From assembly GCA_021847105.1 (NCBI GenBank), contig JAJZUT010000012.1, positions 52,016-116,015 on the forward strand: a DNA stretch of 64,000 bases, written 5' to 3'. Every line of letters begins with the position of its first letter. Positions within the stretch are counted from its first letter, which is position 1. The translations under genes and the position numbers were made by a program. Source of the DNA: Pseudomonadota bacterium (lineage in GTDB: Bacteria > Pseudomonadota > Gammaproteobacteria > Steroidobacterales > Steroidobacteraceae). Under the pieces are notes generated by a model. That model was not told where the DNA came from, ran no database searches, and saw only the letters and a program-made list of their open reading frames with translations. Shown here piece after piece: positions 43,804 to 51,990 of this stretch.

Positions 43804-45414
43804 ATGAGCGCAGTGAACCCGGCGATCGAGCACCTTCACGAGCCACACCATGACGCACCGCCGCGCGGCATCACGCGCTGGCTGTACGCGACCAATCACA
43901 AGGACATCGGCGTGATGTACCTGGTGTTCGGCGTGTTGATGTTCTTCGTCGGCGGGCTGCTCGCGGAGCTGATCCGCTCGGAGCTGCTCACCCCGACCAT
44001 GCGTGTACTCTCGCCCGAGGCGTACAACCAGGTGATCACCATCCACGGCCTGGTGATGGTGTTCGCCGCGGTCATGCCGATCACCACCGGGTTCGCCAAC
44101 TACCTCATTCCGCTCATGATCGGCGCGCCGGACATGGCGCTGCCGCGCCTGAACAACTGGGGGTTCTGGCTGCTGCCGGCCGCCGCGATCCTGCTCGTGC
44201 TGCCCTGGGGACTGAAGCTGCTCGGCATTGGCACCGGCACGATCGACACGGGTTGGACCATGTACGCGCCGCTGTCGATCCAGGCCGGACCCGGGGCGGA
44301 CTTCGCATTCGTCGCGGTGCTGCTGCTCGGCCTGTCCTCCACCATGGCTTCGATCAACATCCTCGTCACCATCGCGCAGCAGCGCGCCCCGGGCATGAGC
44401 TGGCTGAAGCTGCCGGTGTTCGTGTGGAGCTGGGTCGTCACCGCACTGCTGCTGATCGCGGTGTTTCCGGCGCTGATGGCCGGGTGCGTCATGCAGATCG
44501 CCGACCGGCATTTCGGCACGCATTTCTTCAGCGCCGCCGGCGGCGGCGATCCGGTGCTCTGGGAGCACATCTTCTGGTTCTTCGGCCACCCGGAGGTGTA
44601 CATCCTGCTGCTGCCAACGACCGGCATCCTGCCGCACATTCTCGCCACCTTCGCGCGCAAACCGATGTACGGCTACAAGGCGCAGGTCTACTCGTTCGTG
44701 GCCATCGGAGTGATGTCGATCATCGTGTGGGCCCATCACATGTTCACCTCCGGGCTGCCGGCCGGTGTCGAGATCTATTTCATGCTCTCCACCATGGCCA
44801 TCTCGATCCCGGTGGCGGTGCTGTTTTTCTGCTGGTTCGGCACCATCTGGCGCGGCTCGATGACGTTCGAGACACCGATGCTGTTTGCGCTCGGCTACAT
44901 CGTGCTGTTCGGCATCGGCGGGCTGACCGGGCTGGTGCTCTCGGACGCCGCGGCGGATCAGCAGTATCACAACACGTATTTCCTGGTGGCACACTTTCAC
45001 TACGCGCTGTTCGGCGGCCCGATCATGGGCATCTTTGCCGGGCTGTACTACTACCTGCCGAAGATGACCGGACGGATGTACTCCGAGACGCTGGGGCGCT
45101 GGCACTTCTGGCTGACGCTCATCGCCTTCAACGTGGTGTTCATGCCGCAGTTCCTGCTCGGCATCGCCGGTATGCCGCGGCGCATTCCGGATTACGCGCT
45201 GCAGTTCGCGCCGCTCAACATGGTCTCGAGCATCGGCGCGTTCCTCCTCGGCGCGACGCAGCTGCTGTTCTTGTACAACCTGGCGCGCACGGTGTTCGGC
45301 ACCGCGGGCGCACCGGCGAGTGCGCGCGTGTGGGAAGGCTCGAGCGGTCTGGAGTTCACTCTGCCCTCCCCGCCACCGTTTCACACGTTCTCGACACCAC
45401 CGGTCATCGAGTGA
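43804..45414 (+). CDS. coxA: Cytochrome c oxidase subunit I
   Basis: A 536-residue catalytic subunit with about twelve membrane helices; it reduces oxygen to water and pumps protons. Ligands are visible: heme a His in VITIHGLVMV; CuB His and the cross-linking Tyr in FFGHPEVYILL; the His pair in WAHHMFTSG; and the heme His pair in VAHFHYALFGG. The Glu in HPEVY marks an A1-type D-channel. GGAGAG lies 5 nt upstream of the ATG. It follows coxB by 34 bp. Confidence 0.97.
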   Translation: MSAVNPAIEHLHEPHHDAPPRGITRWLYATNHKDIGVMYLVFGVLMFFVGGLLAELIRSELLTPTMRVLSPEAYNQVITIHGLVMVFAAVMPITTGFANYLIPLMIGAPDMALPRLNNWGFWLLPAAAILLVLPWGLKLLGIGTGTIDTGWTMYAPLSIQAGPGADFAFVAVLLLGLSSTMASINILVTIAQQRAPGMSWLKLPVFVWSWVVTALLLIAVFPALMAGCVMQIADRHFGTHFFSAAGGGDPVLWEHIFWFFGHPEVYILLLPTTGILPHILATFARKPMYGYKAQVYSFVAIGVMSIIVWAHHMFTSGLPAGVEIYFMLSTMAISIPVAVLFFCWFGTIWRGSMTFETPMLFALGYIVLFGIGGLTGLVLSDAAADQQYHNTYFLVAHFHYALFGGPIMGIFAGLYYYLPKMTGRMYSETLGRWHFWLTLIAFNVVFMPQFLLGIAGMPRRIPDYALQFAPLNMVSSIGAFLLGATQLLFLYNLARTVFGTAGAPASARVWEGSSGLEFTLPSPPPFHTFSTPPVIE

Positions 45415-45423
45415 GGAGCTGCC

Positions 45424-46299
45424 GTGAACGCCGTGACCGAACCGCACCATCCCTACTACATTCCCCGGCCCAGCCCCTATCCCATCGTCCTCTCCGCAGC
45501 GCTGTTTCTGCTCGGCCTCGGCGCGGCACTGCGCGTGAACGCGCTCGCGGCCGGCTGGTGGGCGCTCGGCCTCGGCGCGCTGCTCTTTGCCTACGTGCTG
45601 TTCCGCTGGTTCGGCGAGGTGATCGGCGAGAGCCGCGCGGGCCTGTACCGCGCGCAGGAGGATCGCGCGTTTCGTTGGGGCATGCTCTGGTTCATCACCT
45701 CCGAGGTGGTGTTCTTCGCCAGCCTGTTCGGAGTGCTCTTCTACGAGCGCAACATCGCGGTGCCGTGGCTCGCCTCGTTCAATGCCGCGCACACCTCATG
45801 GGCGCCGTTCTCGCCCTGGCCGCATTTCACCGCCCACTGGCCGAACAGCGGACCGGCCGGCACGCCCTTCGAGGTGGTCAACCCCTGGGGCATCCCGGCG
45901 CTGAACACGCTGCTGCTGCTGAGCTCGGGCGTCACGGTCACCTGGGCGCATGCCGGGCTGCGTGCCGGCCGTCGTCTGCAGCTCAAGGCCGGCCTGCTGC
46001 TAACCGTGGCGCTGGGGCTCACCTTCCTCGGCTTTCAGGCGCACGAGTTCGCCGAGGCCTACCGAGACCTCGGGCTCACGTTGCACTCGGGGGTCTACGG
46101 CGCGACGTTCTTCATCCTCACGGGCTTTCACGGCCTGCACGTGACCGTCGGCGCGATCATGCTCTCGGCGATCCTGGTGCGTGCCTGGAAAGGGGACTTC
46201 ACCCCGGAGCATCATTTCGCGTTCGAGGCGGCCAGCTGGTACTGGCATTTCGTCGACGTGGTCTGGCTGCTGCTGTTCGTGTTTGTCTACTGGCTGTAG
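45424..46299 (+). CDS. coxC: Cytochrome c oxidase subunit III
   Basis: A 291-residue membrane protein with about seven helices that stabilises subunit I. It starts at a GTG with GAGGAG 6 nt upstream, 9 bp after coxA. Family stretches: WGMLWFITSEVVFFASLFGVLF, GVTVTWAHAGL, and GFHGLHVTVGAIML with WYWHFVDVVWLLLFVFVYWL at the end. All are standard for subunit III. Confidence 0.97.
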   Translation: MNAVTEPHHPYYIPRPSPYPIVLSAALFLLGLGAALRVNALAAGWWALGLGALLFAYVLFRWFGEVIGESRAGLYRAQEDRAFRWGMLWFITSEVVFFASLFGVLFYERNIAVPWLASFNAAHTSWAPFSPWPHFTAHWPNSGPAGTPFEVVNPWGIPALNTLLLLSSGVTVTWAHAGLRAGRRLQLKAGLLLTVALGLTFLGFQAHEFAEAYRDLGLTLHSGVYGATFFILTGFHGLHVTVGAIMLSAILVRAWKGDFTPEHHFAFEAASWYWHFVDVVWLLLFVFVYWL

Positions 46300-46341
46300 C
46301 ACGACCCACGCGGGCGTGACGGTAAGGACCGCATTGTCCCC

Positions 46342-47283
46342 ATGAGCGTCGCGCGCGATTTGCTGCCGGCGCTGCTGCCGTGGGAATGGTCGCCGCTCGC
46401 TTTCGCGGCCGCCGCCGGGGCCCTGGCGCTGTACGGGCGCGGCTGGTGCCGGCTCGGCCGGCGCGCCGGAATTCTGCGCCCCATGGCCTTCCTCAGCGGG
46501 GTGCTGCTCCCGTACGCGTTCCTCGACACGCGCCTGGAGTATGTCGCGCTGCACCTGTTCTGGCTGCAGCGCATCGAGCATCTGGTGCTGCACCACCTTG
46601 CACCGTTTCTCATCGCCCTGTCGGCACCGGGGGCGGTGCTCGAATGCGGGGCGCCGCCCTGGCTGCTGCAGCGGGTGTGGCGACCGCTCGTCACGCACCG
46701 GGCGGTACGGGCCGCCTACCGCGCACTGCAGCAACCGGTGGTGGCGAGCGTGTTGTTCGTGGGCCTGATCTACTTCTGGCTGATCCCCTCGGTGCAGCTC
46801 GACACCATGCTCAGCCGCAGCGATTACCAGCTGATGAACGCCTCGATGCTGCTCGACGGAGTGCTCTTCTGGTGGCTGATGGTCGGCCCGGAAGATCCGC
46901 GACGCGAAGCACGACTCCCGCTCGTGACACGCATGATCATCCTGGTGCTGATCACCGTTCCGCAGAGCGTGCTGGGCGGGTTCATCGCGTTTCATCGCAC
47001 CGTGCTGTATCCGGCATTCAGCCTCTGCGGGCGCCTGGGGTCGATTTCGGCGCTCTCCGATCAGCAGCTTGGGGGGCTGAACATCTGGATCCCGGCCGGC
47101 ATGATGAGCGCGCTCGGTCTGATTGTGGTCATCGGCCGCGCCATGGCCGGCACCGAAACCCCTAGCGCGCGGCGCCCGAGTCCGCCGCGCCGAGCATCCT
47201 GCGGTACAGCCGCCGCACGGCCAGCGACTGCCCCTCGAGCGCCGCCCGATGCAGCGAGCGTCGCCGGAACCGATATTGCGTAG
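46342..47283 (+). CDS. ctaG: caa3-type cytochrome oxidase assembly protein CtaG
   Basis: A 313-residue polytopic membrane protein of the caa3_CtaG family. Such proteins help insert copper (CuB) into caa3 oxidases. The conserved core shows LHLFWLQRIEHLVLHHLAPFLIALSAPG, FFWLIPSVQLDTML-like text and LNASMLLDGVLFWW, with several His residues facing the membrane (H70, H80, H83, H84 region). It follows coxC by 42 bp. Its last 122 bp overlap the 3' end of the SARP gene on the other strand; the extra tail is Arg/Pro/Ala-rich and may be a read-through extension of an originally shorter protein. Confidence 0.88.
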   Translation: MSVARDLLPALLPWEWSPLAFAAAAGALALYGRGWCRLGRRAGILRPMAFLSGVLLPYAFLDTRLEYVALHLFWLQRIEHLVLHHLAPFLIALSAPGAVLECGAPPWLLQRVWRPLVTHRAVRAAYRALQQPVVASVLFVGLIYFWLIPSVQLDTMLSRSDYQLMNASMLLDGVLFWWLMVGPEDPRREARLPLVTRMIILVLITVPQSVLGGFIAFHRTVLYPAFSLCGRLGSISALSDQQLGGLNIWIPAGMMSALGLIVVIGRAMAGTETPSARRPSPPRRASCGTAAARPATAPRAPPDAASVAGTDIA

Positions 47284-48922
47284 CGTCTCCCTCGACGCTC
47301 GCCGTCCACACGCCACTGCTGAGCAGCGTCTCCAGATGCCCCGCGAGCTGCGGCACGGCAAAGCCCAGCTGCCCGCTCGAACGCAGCAGCGAGTGCAACT
47401 GCGTCTCGCTGAAGCTGCGCCCGAGGCACGCCGCCAACTGCGCCAGCGGCTTGGCAGCCCCCAACTGTTCGAGTTGTTGTGCGGCCCTCTCGAGCCACAA
47501 CGCGCGGCGGGCCGCGGGCGAGACCGAGGCGCTCGCCACCAAGCGCACGCCCAGTACCTCGTGCAGCACAAGGCATTCCAGGCCTGGACCCGCCCCGGCG
47601 CTATGCACGCGGCGCGTCTCGAGCACATCGCCGGCGGCCGCCCAGGTGCAATCGCTGATCGCCACCCTCACCTGCGGAGCGAGCAACTGCAACCGTCGAG
47701 TCTGCAGCGGCACTGAGCTGACCAGCGCCAGTTCGCTATCGCAAGGCCCCCGTGCCCGCGGCGGCACGAATGCCGTTCCGGTGTGCACGCGGATGCGCGG
47801 CGCATAGGCCTGCAGATCCGTACACAACGCCAGCGCGGCGCGCACGGCCTGCACGGCCGGCCGCTCGCAAGCGAGCGGATAGCCGAAATAGGCGATGAGC
47901 TCGAGATTGCCACTGTCCCGAACCGTGCCGCCATGTTCCGGGATGCGTTCGCGGGCGCTCTGTTGCAGTTGTCGGGCCCCCGCATACAGCGCCTCCGGGT
48001 CGGCCTCTGATGGACAGCACAGCTCGAGCGAAAGCACCGTCAGCACACGCCGCTCGCCGCCGTGGCCCTGCGGTGCCGCTGCGCACTCACGCGCATCCCA
48101 GGGAGAGGCAGGCTGCGCGAGGCGCTCCGCCGGCGTCAGCATGATGCGGGCGGTGTGCCCGGCACGGATCGATGCGTACAGGTCGCGGCTGGCGGCATCC
48201 GGTTCGACACCGAGTTCGGCACTCAACTGCGCACGCATTCTGCGGTAGTGATCGAGCGCGGCATTGCGCGATCCGCCGAGCGCGAGCACCCGCATCACTT
48301 GGCGGTGCGCCGCTTCGTCCCAGGGATCGATGCGCAACTGCTCACGAGCGTAATCGAGCGCTCCGGCAAACTCGCCGCTTTGCTCGTGACAGGCGGCCAA
48401 ATGTCCGTACAACTGCGCGGCCCGCCGTGCGAAGCGCTCACGCTTCAGCGCGAGCCAACTGTCGAACTCCGGCGCATCCGGGAGCGACAGTCCGGCGAGG
48501 AACGCGCCGCGGTACTGCGCGGCGGCGTTTTGATGACAGCGCCGGCAGGCCGCCCGGGTCTGCAGGCCCGGCGGACAGGCGGGCGGGATCTGCGCGTCGA
48601 ATGCGGTGATGTCGAGCTGATAGGCGGCGGGATTGAGCGCCACGGTGTCGCGGCTGACCGCAAGCAGTCCGCCGGACTCATCGCCCAGCGCGTCGCGTAA
48701 TGCGCTCAGTGCCTGGCGCAGACTCTGGCGCGCATGCTCCTCGTCGCGCTCCGGCCAGAGCAAGCCGGCGAGCGCCTGGCGGGTGTGCAGCTGATCGGAC
48801 TCGGTAGCGAGGTACGCCAGCAGGGCCTGCAGCTTCCCATAACAGGCCTGCGCCGCGCGGCGACCGTCGCGCAGTACGTCGAATCCGCCGAGCAACCGCA
48901 AATAGTATCGAGCGGGAGACAT
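47162..48922 (-). CDS. SARP-type (BTAD) regulator with degenerate cyclase domain and no ATPase core
   Basis: A 586-residue protein. The N-terminal DNA-binding domain (about 1-95, RLLGGFDVLRDGRRAAQ, LHTRQALAGLLWPERDEEHA, RQSLRQALSALRDALG) and a bacterial transcriptional activation domain (about 100-255) are those of AfsR/SARP regulators. Then a class III nucleotide cyclase-like domain (about 290-445) lacks the metal Asp motifs: GDG is replaced by GNL in SGNLELIAYFGYP, so it is inactive. In the usual SARP-cyclase-ATPase proteins an AAA domain and TPRs follow; here only the winged-helix end of the ATPase region is left (LAACLGRSFSETQLHSLL ... YRFRRRSLHRAAL). It converges on ctaG with a 122-bp overlap. 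Targets are unknown. Confidence 0.8.
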   Translation of the reverse strand: MSPARYYLRLLGGFDVLRDGRRAAQACYGKLQALLAYLATESDQLHTRQALAGLLWPERDEEHARQSLRQALSALRDALGDESGGLLAVSRDTVALNPAAYQLDITAFDAQIPPACPPGLQTRAACRRCHQNAAAQYRGAFLAGLSLPDAPEFDSWLALKRERFARRAAQLYGHLAACHEQSGEFAGALDYAREQLRIDPWDEAAHRQVMRVLALGGSRNAALDHYRRMRAQLSAELGVEPDAASRDLYASIRAGHTARIMLTPAERLAQPASPWDARECAAAPQGHGGERRVLTVLSLELCCPSEADPEALYAGARQLQQSARERIPEHGGTVRDSGNLELIAYFGYPLACERPAVQAVRAALALCTDLQAYAPRIRVHTGTAFVPPRARGPCDSELALVSSVPLQTRRLQLLAPQVRVAISDCTWAAAGDVLETRRVHSAGAGPGLECLVLHEVLGVRLVASASVSPAARRALWLERAAQQLEQLGAAKPLAQLAACLGRSFSETQLHSLLRSSGQLGFAVPQLAGHLETLLSSGVWTASVEGDATQYRFRRRSLHRAALEGQSLAVRRLYRRMLGAADSGAAR

Positions 48923-49002
48923 CGCAGAGGCCGCGTGCTGGCCGGCTCCAGGCCGGTCTCGCCATTGTTCCCGATCGGGGCGAACCGGTCCAGCCGCATC
49001 AT

Positions 49003-49032
49003 GAATCCGATTTCGGATTCAGCCGTATACGG
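49003..49032. promoter_or_regulatory. Two short palindromes between the MarR and SARP genes
   Basis: An 18-bp inverted repeat with arms GAATCCGA and TCGGATTC (49003-49020) is followed at once by the palindrome CCGTATACGG (49023-49032). They sit between the MarR stop and the SARP start, 81-110 bp upstream of the SARP ATG. They may be regulator-binding sites for the SARP promoter or for the MarR-like protein. Confidence 0.4.
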
Positions 49033-49034
49033 AT

Positions 49035-49388
49035 TTATAAATCGGGGAGCGGTTCGGCGCGCAATGCGCCGGCCGATTCATCGACGAGCTGACGTCCCAC
49101 CAGCGTGAGCCGCACCGAGGATGCCCGGCGGTCCTCTTCGGCGGTGGTGATTTCCACCAGGCCGGCGCGGCACAGCGCGGCACACAGCCGACTGGCACGC
49201 GATTGACCCAAACCGAGCCGTTCGCGCAGTTCACCCATCCTCGCCGCGGCATCCGGCCGAGTCCCGAGAAAAATCAGGATGGGCTCGGCAAAGCCCGGCA
49301 GGCGGTTCGCGCTGCCGGCCCGAAGGCGCAGCAGCGCCCCCAGCAGACGCTTCAACTCATCGGCGGAAGGGGTTACCCGCCGTGACAT
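49035..49388 (-). CDS. MarR-like winged-helix regulator
   Basis: A 117-residue protein if started at the ATG at 49388; an in-frame ATG at 49475 would add 29 residues. A winged helix is seen in RMGELRERLGLGQSRASRLCAALCRAGLVEITTAEEDRRASSVRLTLVG in pieces: the recognition helix (QSRASRLCAAL) and the wing with DRRASSVRLTL, which is the classic MarR D-R-R wing. Helices on both sides would dimerise. It lies upstream of the SARP gene on the same strand and divergent from the lpxL-like gene. The ligand is unknown. Confidence 0.75.
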   Translation of the reverse strand: MSRRVTPSADELKRLLGALLRLRAGSANRLPGFAEPILIFLGTRPDAAARMGELRERLGLGQSRASRLCAALCRAGLVEITTAEEDRRASSVRLTLVGRQLVDESAGALRAEPLPDL

Positions 49389-49496
49389 GAGCACCGAACC
49401 TAGCAGGTCGCGCAGCGCGCCCGCGTGATACGGCTCCCAGTATAGGCTCGACCCGCGCCGCCTGATACCGGGCATCTCACCAGTAGAGGCGACCTC

Positions 49497-50510
49497 GTGC
49501 CTGCCCTTGCATGCGCGGCCTGGGCCGCTACCATGCCCCGGCCACGCGGCAAACCGGCCGCCGCGACCGAACCCACTGTGAACCCGCAACCTGCCGTGCC
49601 CAAACCACCGCCCGCCCCGACCGCGCAGCCCGCCGACGCCTCAGTCCCACCGGCCTGGTGGGTGCGGCTGCTGTCTCGAGTGCCGCTCGCGTTGCTCTAT
49701 CGGCTTGCGGATCTGCTCGGCTGGCTGGCGTTTCGGGTATTTCCGTATCGCGATGCCGTGGTGCGGGAGAATCTCACGCGCGCATTTCCGGACTGGGACG
49801 AGGCGCACATGCGAGCGGTGCGCCGCCGCTATTACCAGGGATTTGCCGACATGTTGGTCGAAGTGATCAAGTCCGCGACCCTCTCGCCCGCTCAGCTGCG
49901 CCGCCGGGTGCGCATCGTGAACCTCGAGGCGCCGCGGGCCCATCTGGCGGCGGGCCGCTCGGTGCTGCTCGCCGCGGCGCATCAGTGCAACTGGGAGTGG
50001 ATGCTGCTCGGGCTGTCACTCGAGCTCGGCTATCCGCTCGACGCCGCCTACAAGCCGCTGGTCGATGCGTGGGCCGAGCGGGAGATGAAAAAGGTCCGCG
50101 GCCGCTTCGGTTGCCGGCTGATCCCGGCGAAAAATCTGCTCGCGGACATCCTGCAACGCGGCCCGGTCACGCGCGCGATCGCCATGGTGGCCGATCAGGA
50201 GCCCACCACCAGTGAGCGCAAGCACTGGACTCACTTTCTCAACCGCGACACCGCGTTCTTCATGGGACCGGAGGAAATCTCGCGCGTCACGCGCCTGCCG
50301 GTGTTCTTCATCGCCATGCGCCGCGTGCGGCGCGGCTATTACGAGATGCAGTTTCTGCCGCTGTCCGCGCCGCAGGAGCGGCTTGAGCCCGGGGAGCTCA
50401 CCGAGCGCTACGTGCGTGCGGTCGAGGAGCAGATCCGCACCGCTCCGGCGGACTGGCCCTGGTCGCACAAGCGCTGGAAGCTGAAGAAGTCCCTCTACGC
50501 CGGTCGCTAG
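49497..50510 (+). CDS. LpxL/HtrB-family lipid A biosynthesis acyltransferase
   Basis: A 337-residue inner-membrane-associated acyltransferase. The start is probably the GTG at 49497, which has AGAGG 7-8 nt upstream; a low-complexity N-terminus (Pro/Ala-rich to about residue 50) precedes the membrane helix [21 protein letters not shown]. The catalytic H-x4-D/E motif is H159-QCNW-E164 in [12 protein letters not shown]. Other family motifs: [12 protein letters not shown] and VADQEPTT (substrate binding). It adds a secondary acyl chain to Kdo2-lipid IVA. It converges on ispH with a 4-bp overlap of the stops. Confidence 0.9.
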   Translation: MPALACAAWAATMPRPRGKPAAATEPTVNPQPAVPKPPPAPTAQPADASVPPAWWVRLLSRVPLALLYRLADLLGWLAFRVFPYRDAVVRENLTRAFPDWDEAHMRAVRRRYYQGFADMLVEVIKSATLSPAQLRRRVRIVNLEAPRAHLAAGRSVLLAAAHQCNWEWMLLGLSLELGYPLDAAYKPLVDAWAEREMKKVRGRFGCRLIPAKNLLADILQRGPVTRAIAMVADQEPTTSERKHWTHFLNRDTAFFMGPEEISRVTRLPVFFIAMRRVRRGYYEMQFLPLSAPQERLEPGELTERYVRAVEEQIRTAPADWPWSHKRWKLKKSLYAGR

Positions 50511-51445
50511 GCGCGCCGCAGCTCGCGCGGCAGGCCAAAGGTCACCTTCTCCTCGCGGCCGGCGACCTCGCGCGGCAGCTGCGCACCCCACTGCTGCAGC
50601 TGCTCGAGCACCCCACGCACCAGCACCTCGGGGGCGGATGCGCCCGCGGTGAGCCCCACGCAACGCTTACCCTCGAACCACTCGCGCTTGAGGTCCTGCG
50701 GCCCATCGACCAGGTACCCGGGTACACCCGCCCGTTCGGCGAGCTCGCGCAGGCGGTTGGAGTTGGAGCTGGCGCGCGAGCCGACCACGATGAGGATGTC
50801 GCAGTCGACGAGCAGCTTCTTCACCGCATCCTGGCGATTCTGCGTCGCGTAGCAGATGTCCTCCTTGCGCGGAGTGGCCAGTTCGGTGAAGCGCCGCTTC
50901 AGCGTGGCGACGATCTCCGTCGTGTCATCCACCGAGAGCGTGGTCTGGGTGACGAAGGCGAGACGCGTCGGATCGCGGACCTCGAGCCGCTCGGCCTCCT
51001 CGGCATTGCCGACCAGATACATCTGACCGCCGAAGGAGGTGTCGAACCGTCCCATCGTGCCTTCCACCTCCGGATGGCCGGCATGTCCGATCAGCACGAC
51101 CTCGCGGCCCTCGCGGGCATAGCGCTGCACCTCCATGTGCACCTTGGTCACGAGCGGGCAGGTTGCATCGAAGACCTTCAGGCCACGCTCCTTCGCCTCG
51201 TCCTCAACCGCGTGGGACACCCCGTGCGCGGAAAAGATGACGGTGGCGCCACCGGGCACCTCGCGCAGCTCCTCGACAAACACCGCGCCACGCTCGCGCA
51301 GCCGATCGACCACGTGGCGGTTGTGCACCACCTCGTGACGGACGTAAATCGGCGCACCGAACATGTCGATGGCCCGCTCCACGATGTCGATGGCTCGGTC
51401 GACGCCCGCGCAGAAACCGCGCGGATTGGCCAGCAGCACTTGCAT
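50507..51445 (-). CDS. ispH: 4-hydroxy-3-methylbut-2-enyl diphosphate reductase IspH
   Basis: A 312-residue [4Fe-4S] enzyme making IPP and DMAPP in the last step of the MEP pathway. The cluster cysteines are visible: [12 protein letters not shown] (near residue 12), [12 protein letters not shown] and [14 protein letters not shown]. The conserved catalytic region is [12 protein letters not shown] and the C-terminal SAPE-like ASAPEVLV. The ATG at 51445 overlaps the lspA stop by 1 nt, so the two genes are coupled. Confidence 0.97.
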   Translation of the reverse strand: MQVLLANPRGFCAGVDRAIDIVERAIDMFGAPIYVRHEVVHNRHVVDRLRERGAVFVEELREVPGGATVIFSAHGVSHAVEDEAKERGLKVFDATCPLVTKVHMEVQRYAREGREVVLIGHAGHPEVEGTMGRFDTSFGGQMYLVGNAEEAERLEVRDPTRLAFVTQTTLSVDDTTEIVATLKRRFTELATPRKEDICYATQNRQDAVKKLLVDCDILIVVGSRASSNSNRLRELAERAGVPGYLVDGPQDLKREWFEGKRCVGLTAGASAPEVLVRGVLEQLQQWGAQLPREVAGREEKVTFGLPRELRRA

Positions 51446-51990
51446 CAGTTCTCCTCCTGTCGGGATTGCGACGCGCGGGCCGTGCGGCTCTCGCGCCACA
51501 GATCGATCAGCAGCAGCGCCGCCCCGATCGTGATCGATGAATCGGCCAGATTGAACGCCGGGAAATAGTGTCCATGCCAGTGGGCGCTGATGAAATCGAC
51601 CACATAGCCGAGCCGCAGCCGGTCGATGAGATTGCCGAGCGCCCCGCCGAGGATCAGCGCGAGCGCTGCGCACAGCAGTCCCTGACGCCGGGCCTCGAGC
51701 CGCCCGAGATACCCAATGATCAGCACCGCGACCGCCAGCGCAAGCGCGGTGAGCAGCCAGCGCTGCCAGCCCGACTGGTCGGCGAGAAAGCTGAACGCGG
51801 CGCCCGTGTTGAAGGCCAGCGTCAGATCGAGCACGGGCAGCACCGGCCGGGCCGCATGGAAGCTGAGGTGTCGCACCACCCAGGCCTTGCTCAGCTGATC
51901 GAGCGCGATGATCCCGAGCGACAGGAGCAGCCAGATGCGTCCGGTGGGCGGGCGCGTACGCCCCGGTCGTGAATCGCTTGCGGTGCTCAT
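51445..51990 (-). CDS. lspA: Lipoprotein signal peptidase LspA
   Basis: A 181-residue inner-membrane aspartic protease that removes signal peptides from lipoproteins, including the DUF3443 protein in this window. Four membrane helices are visible. The catalytic Asp pair is in [16 protein letters not shown] and in [12 protein letters not shown]-terminal [10 protein letters not shown] is conserved. The start overlaps the ileS stop by 4 bp (ATGA). Confidence 0.97.
   Translation of the reverse strand: MSTASDSRPGRTRPPTGRIWLLLSLGIIALDQLSKAWVVRHLSFHAARPVLPVLDLTLAFNTGAAFSFLADQSGWQRWLLTALALAVAVLIIGYLGRLEARRQGLLCAALALILGGALGNLIDRLRLGYVVDFISAHWHGHYFPAFNLADSSITIGAALLLIDLWRESRTARASQSRQEEN

Noticed and set aside
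43684..45792. A 702-codon minus-strand frame opposite coxA
   Set aside because: Antisense shadow, very rich in His, Arg, Gln and Glu, with no domain; coxA has all heme and copper ligands.
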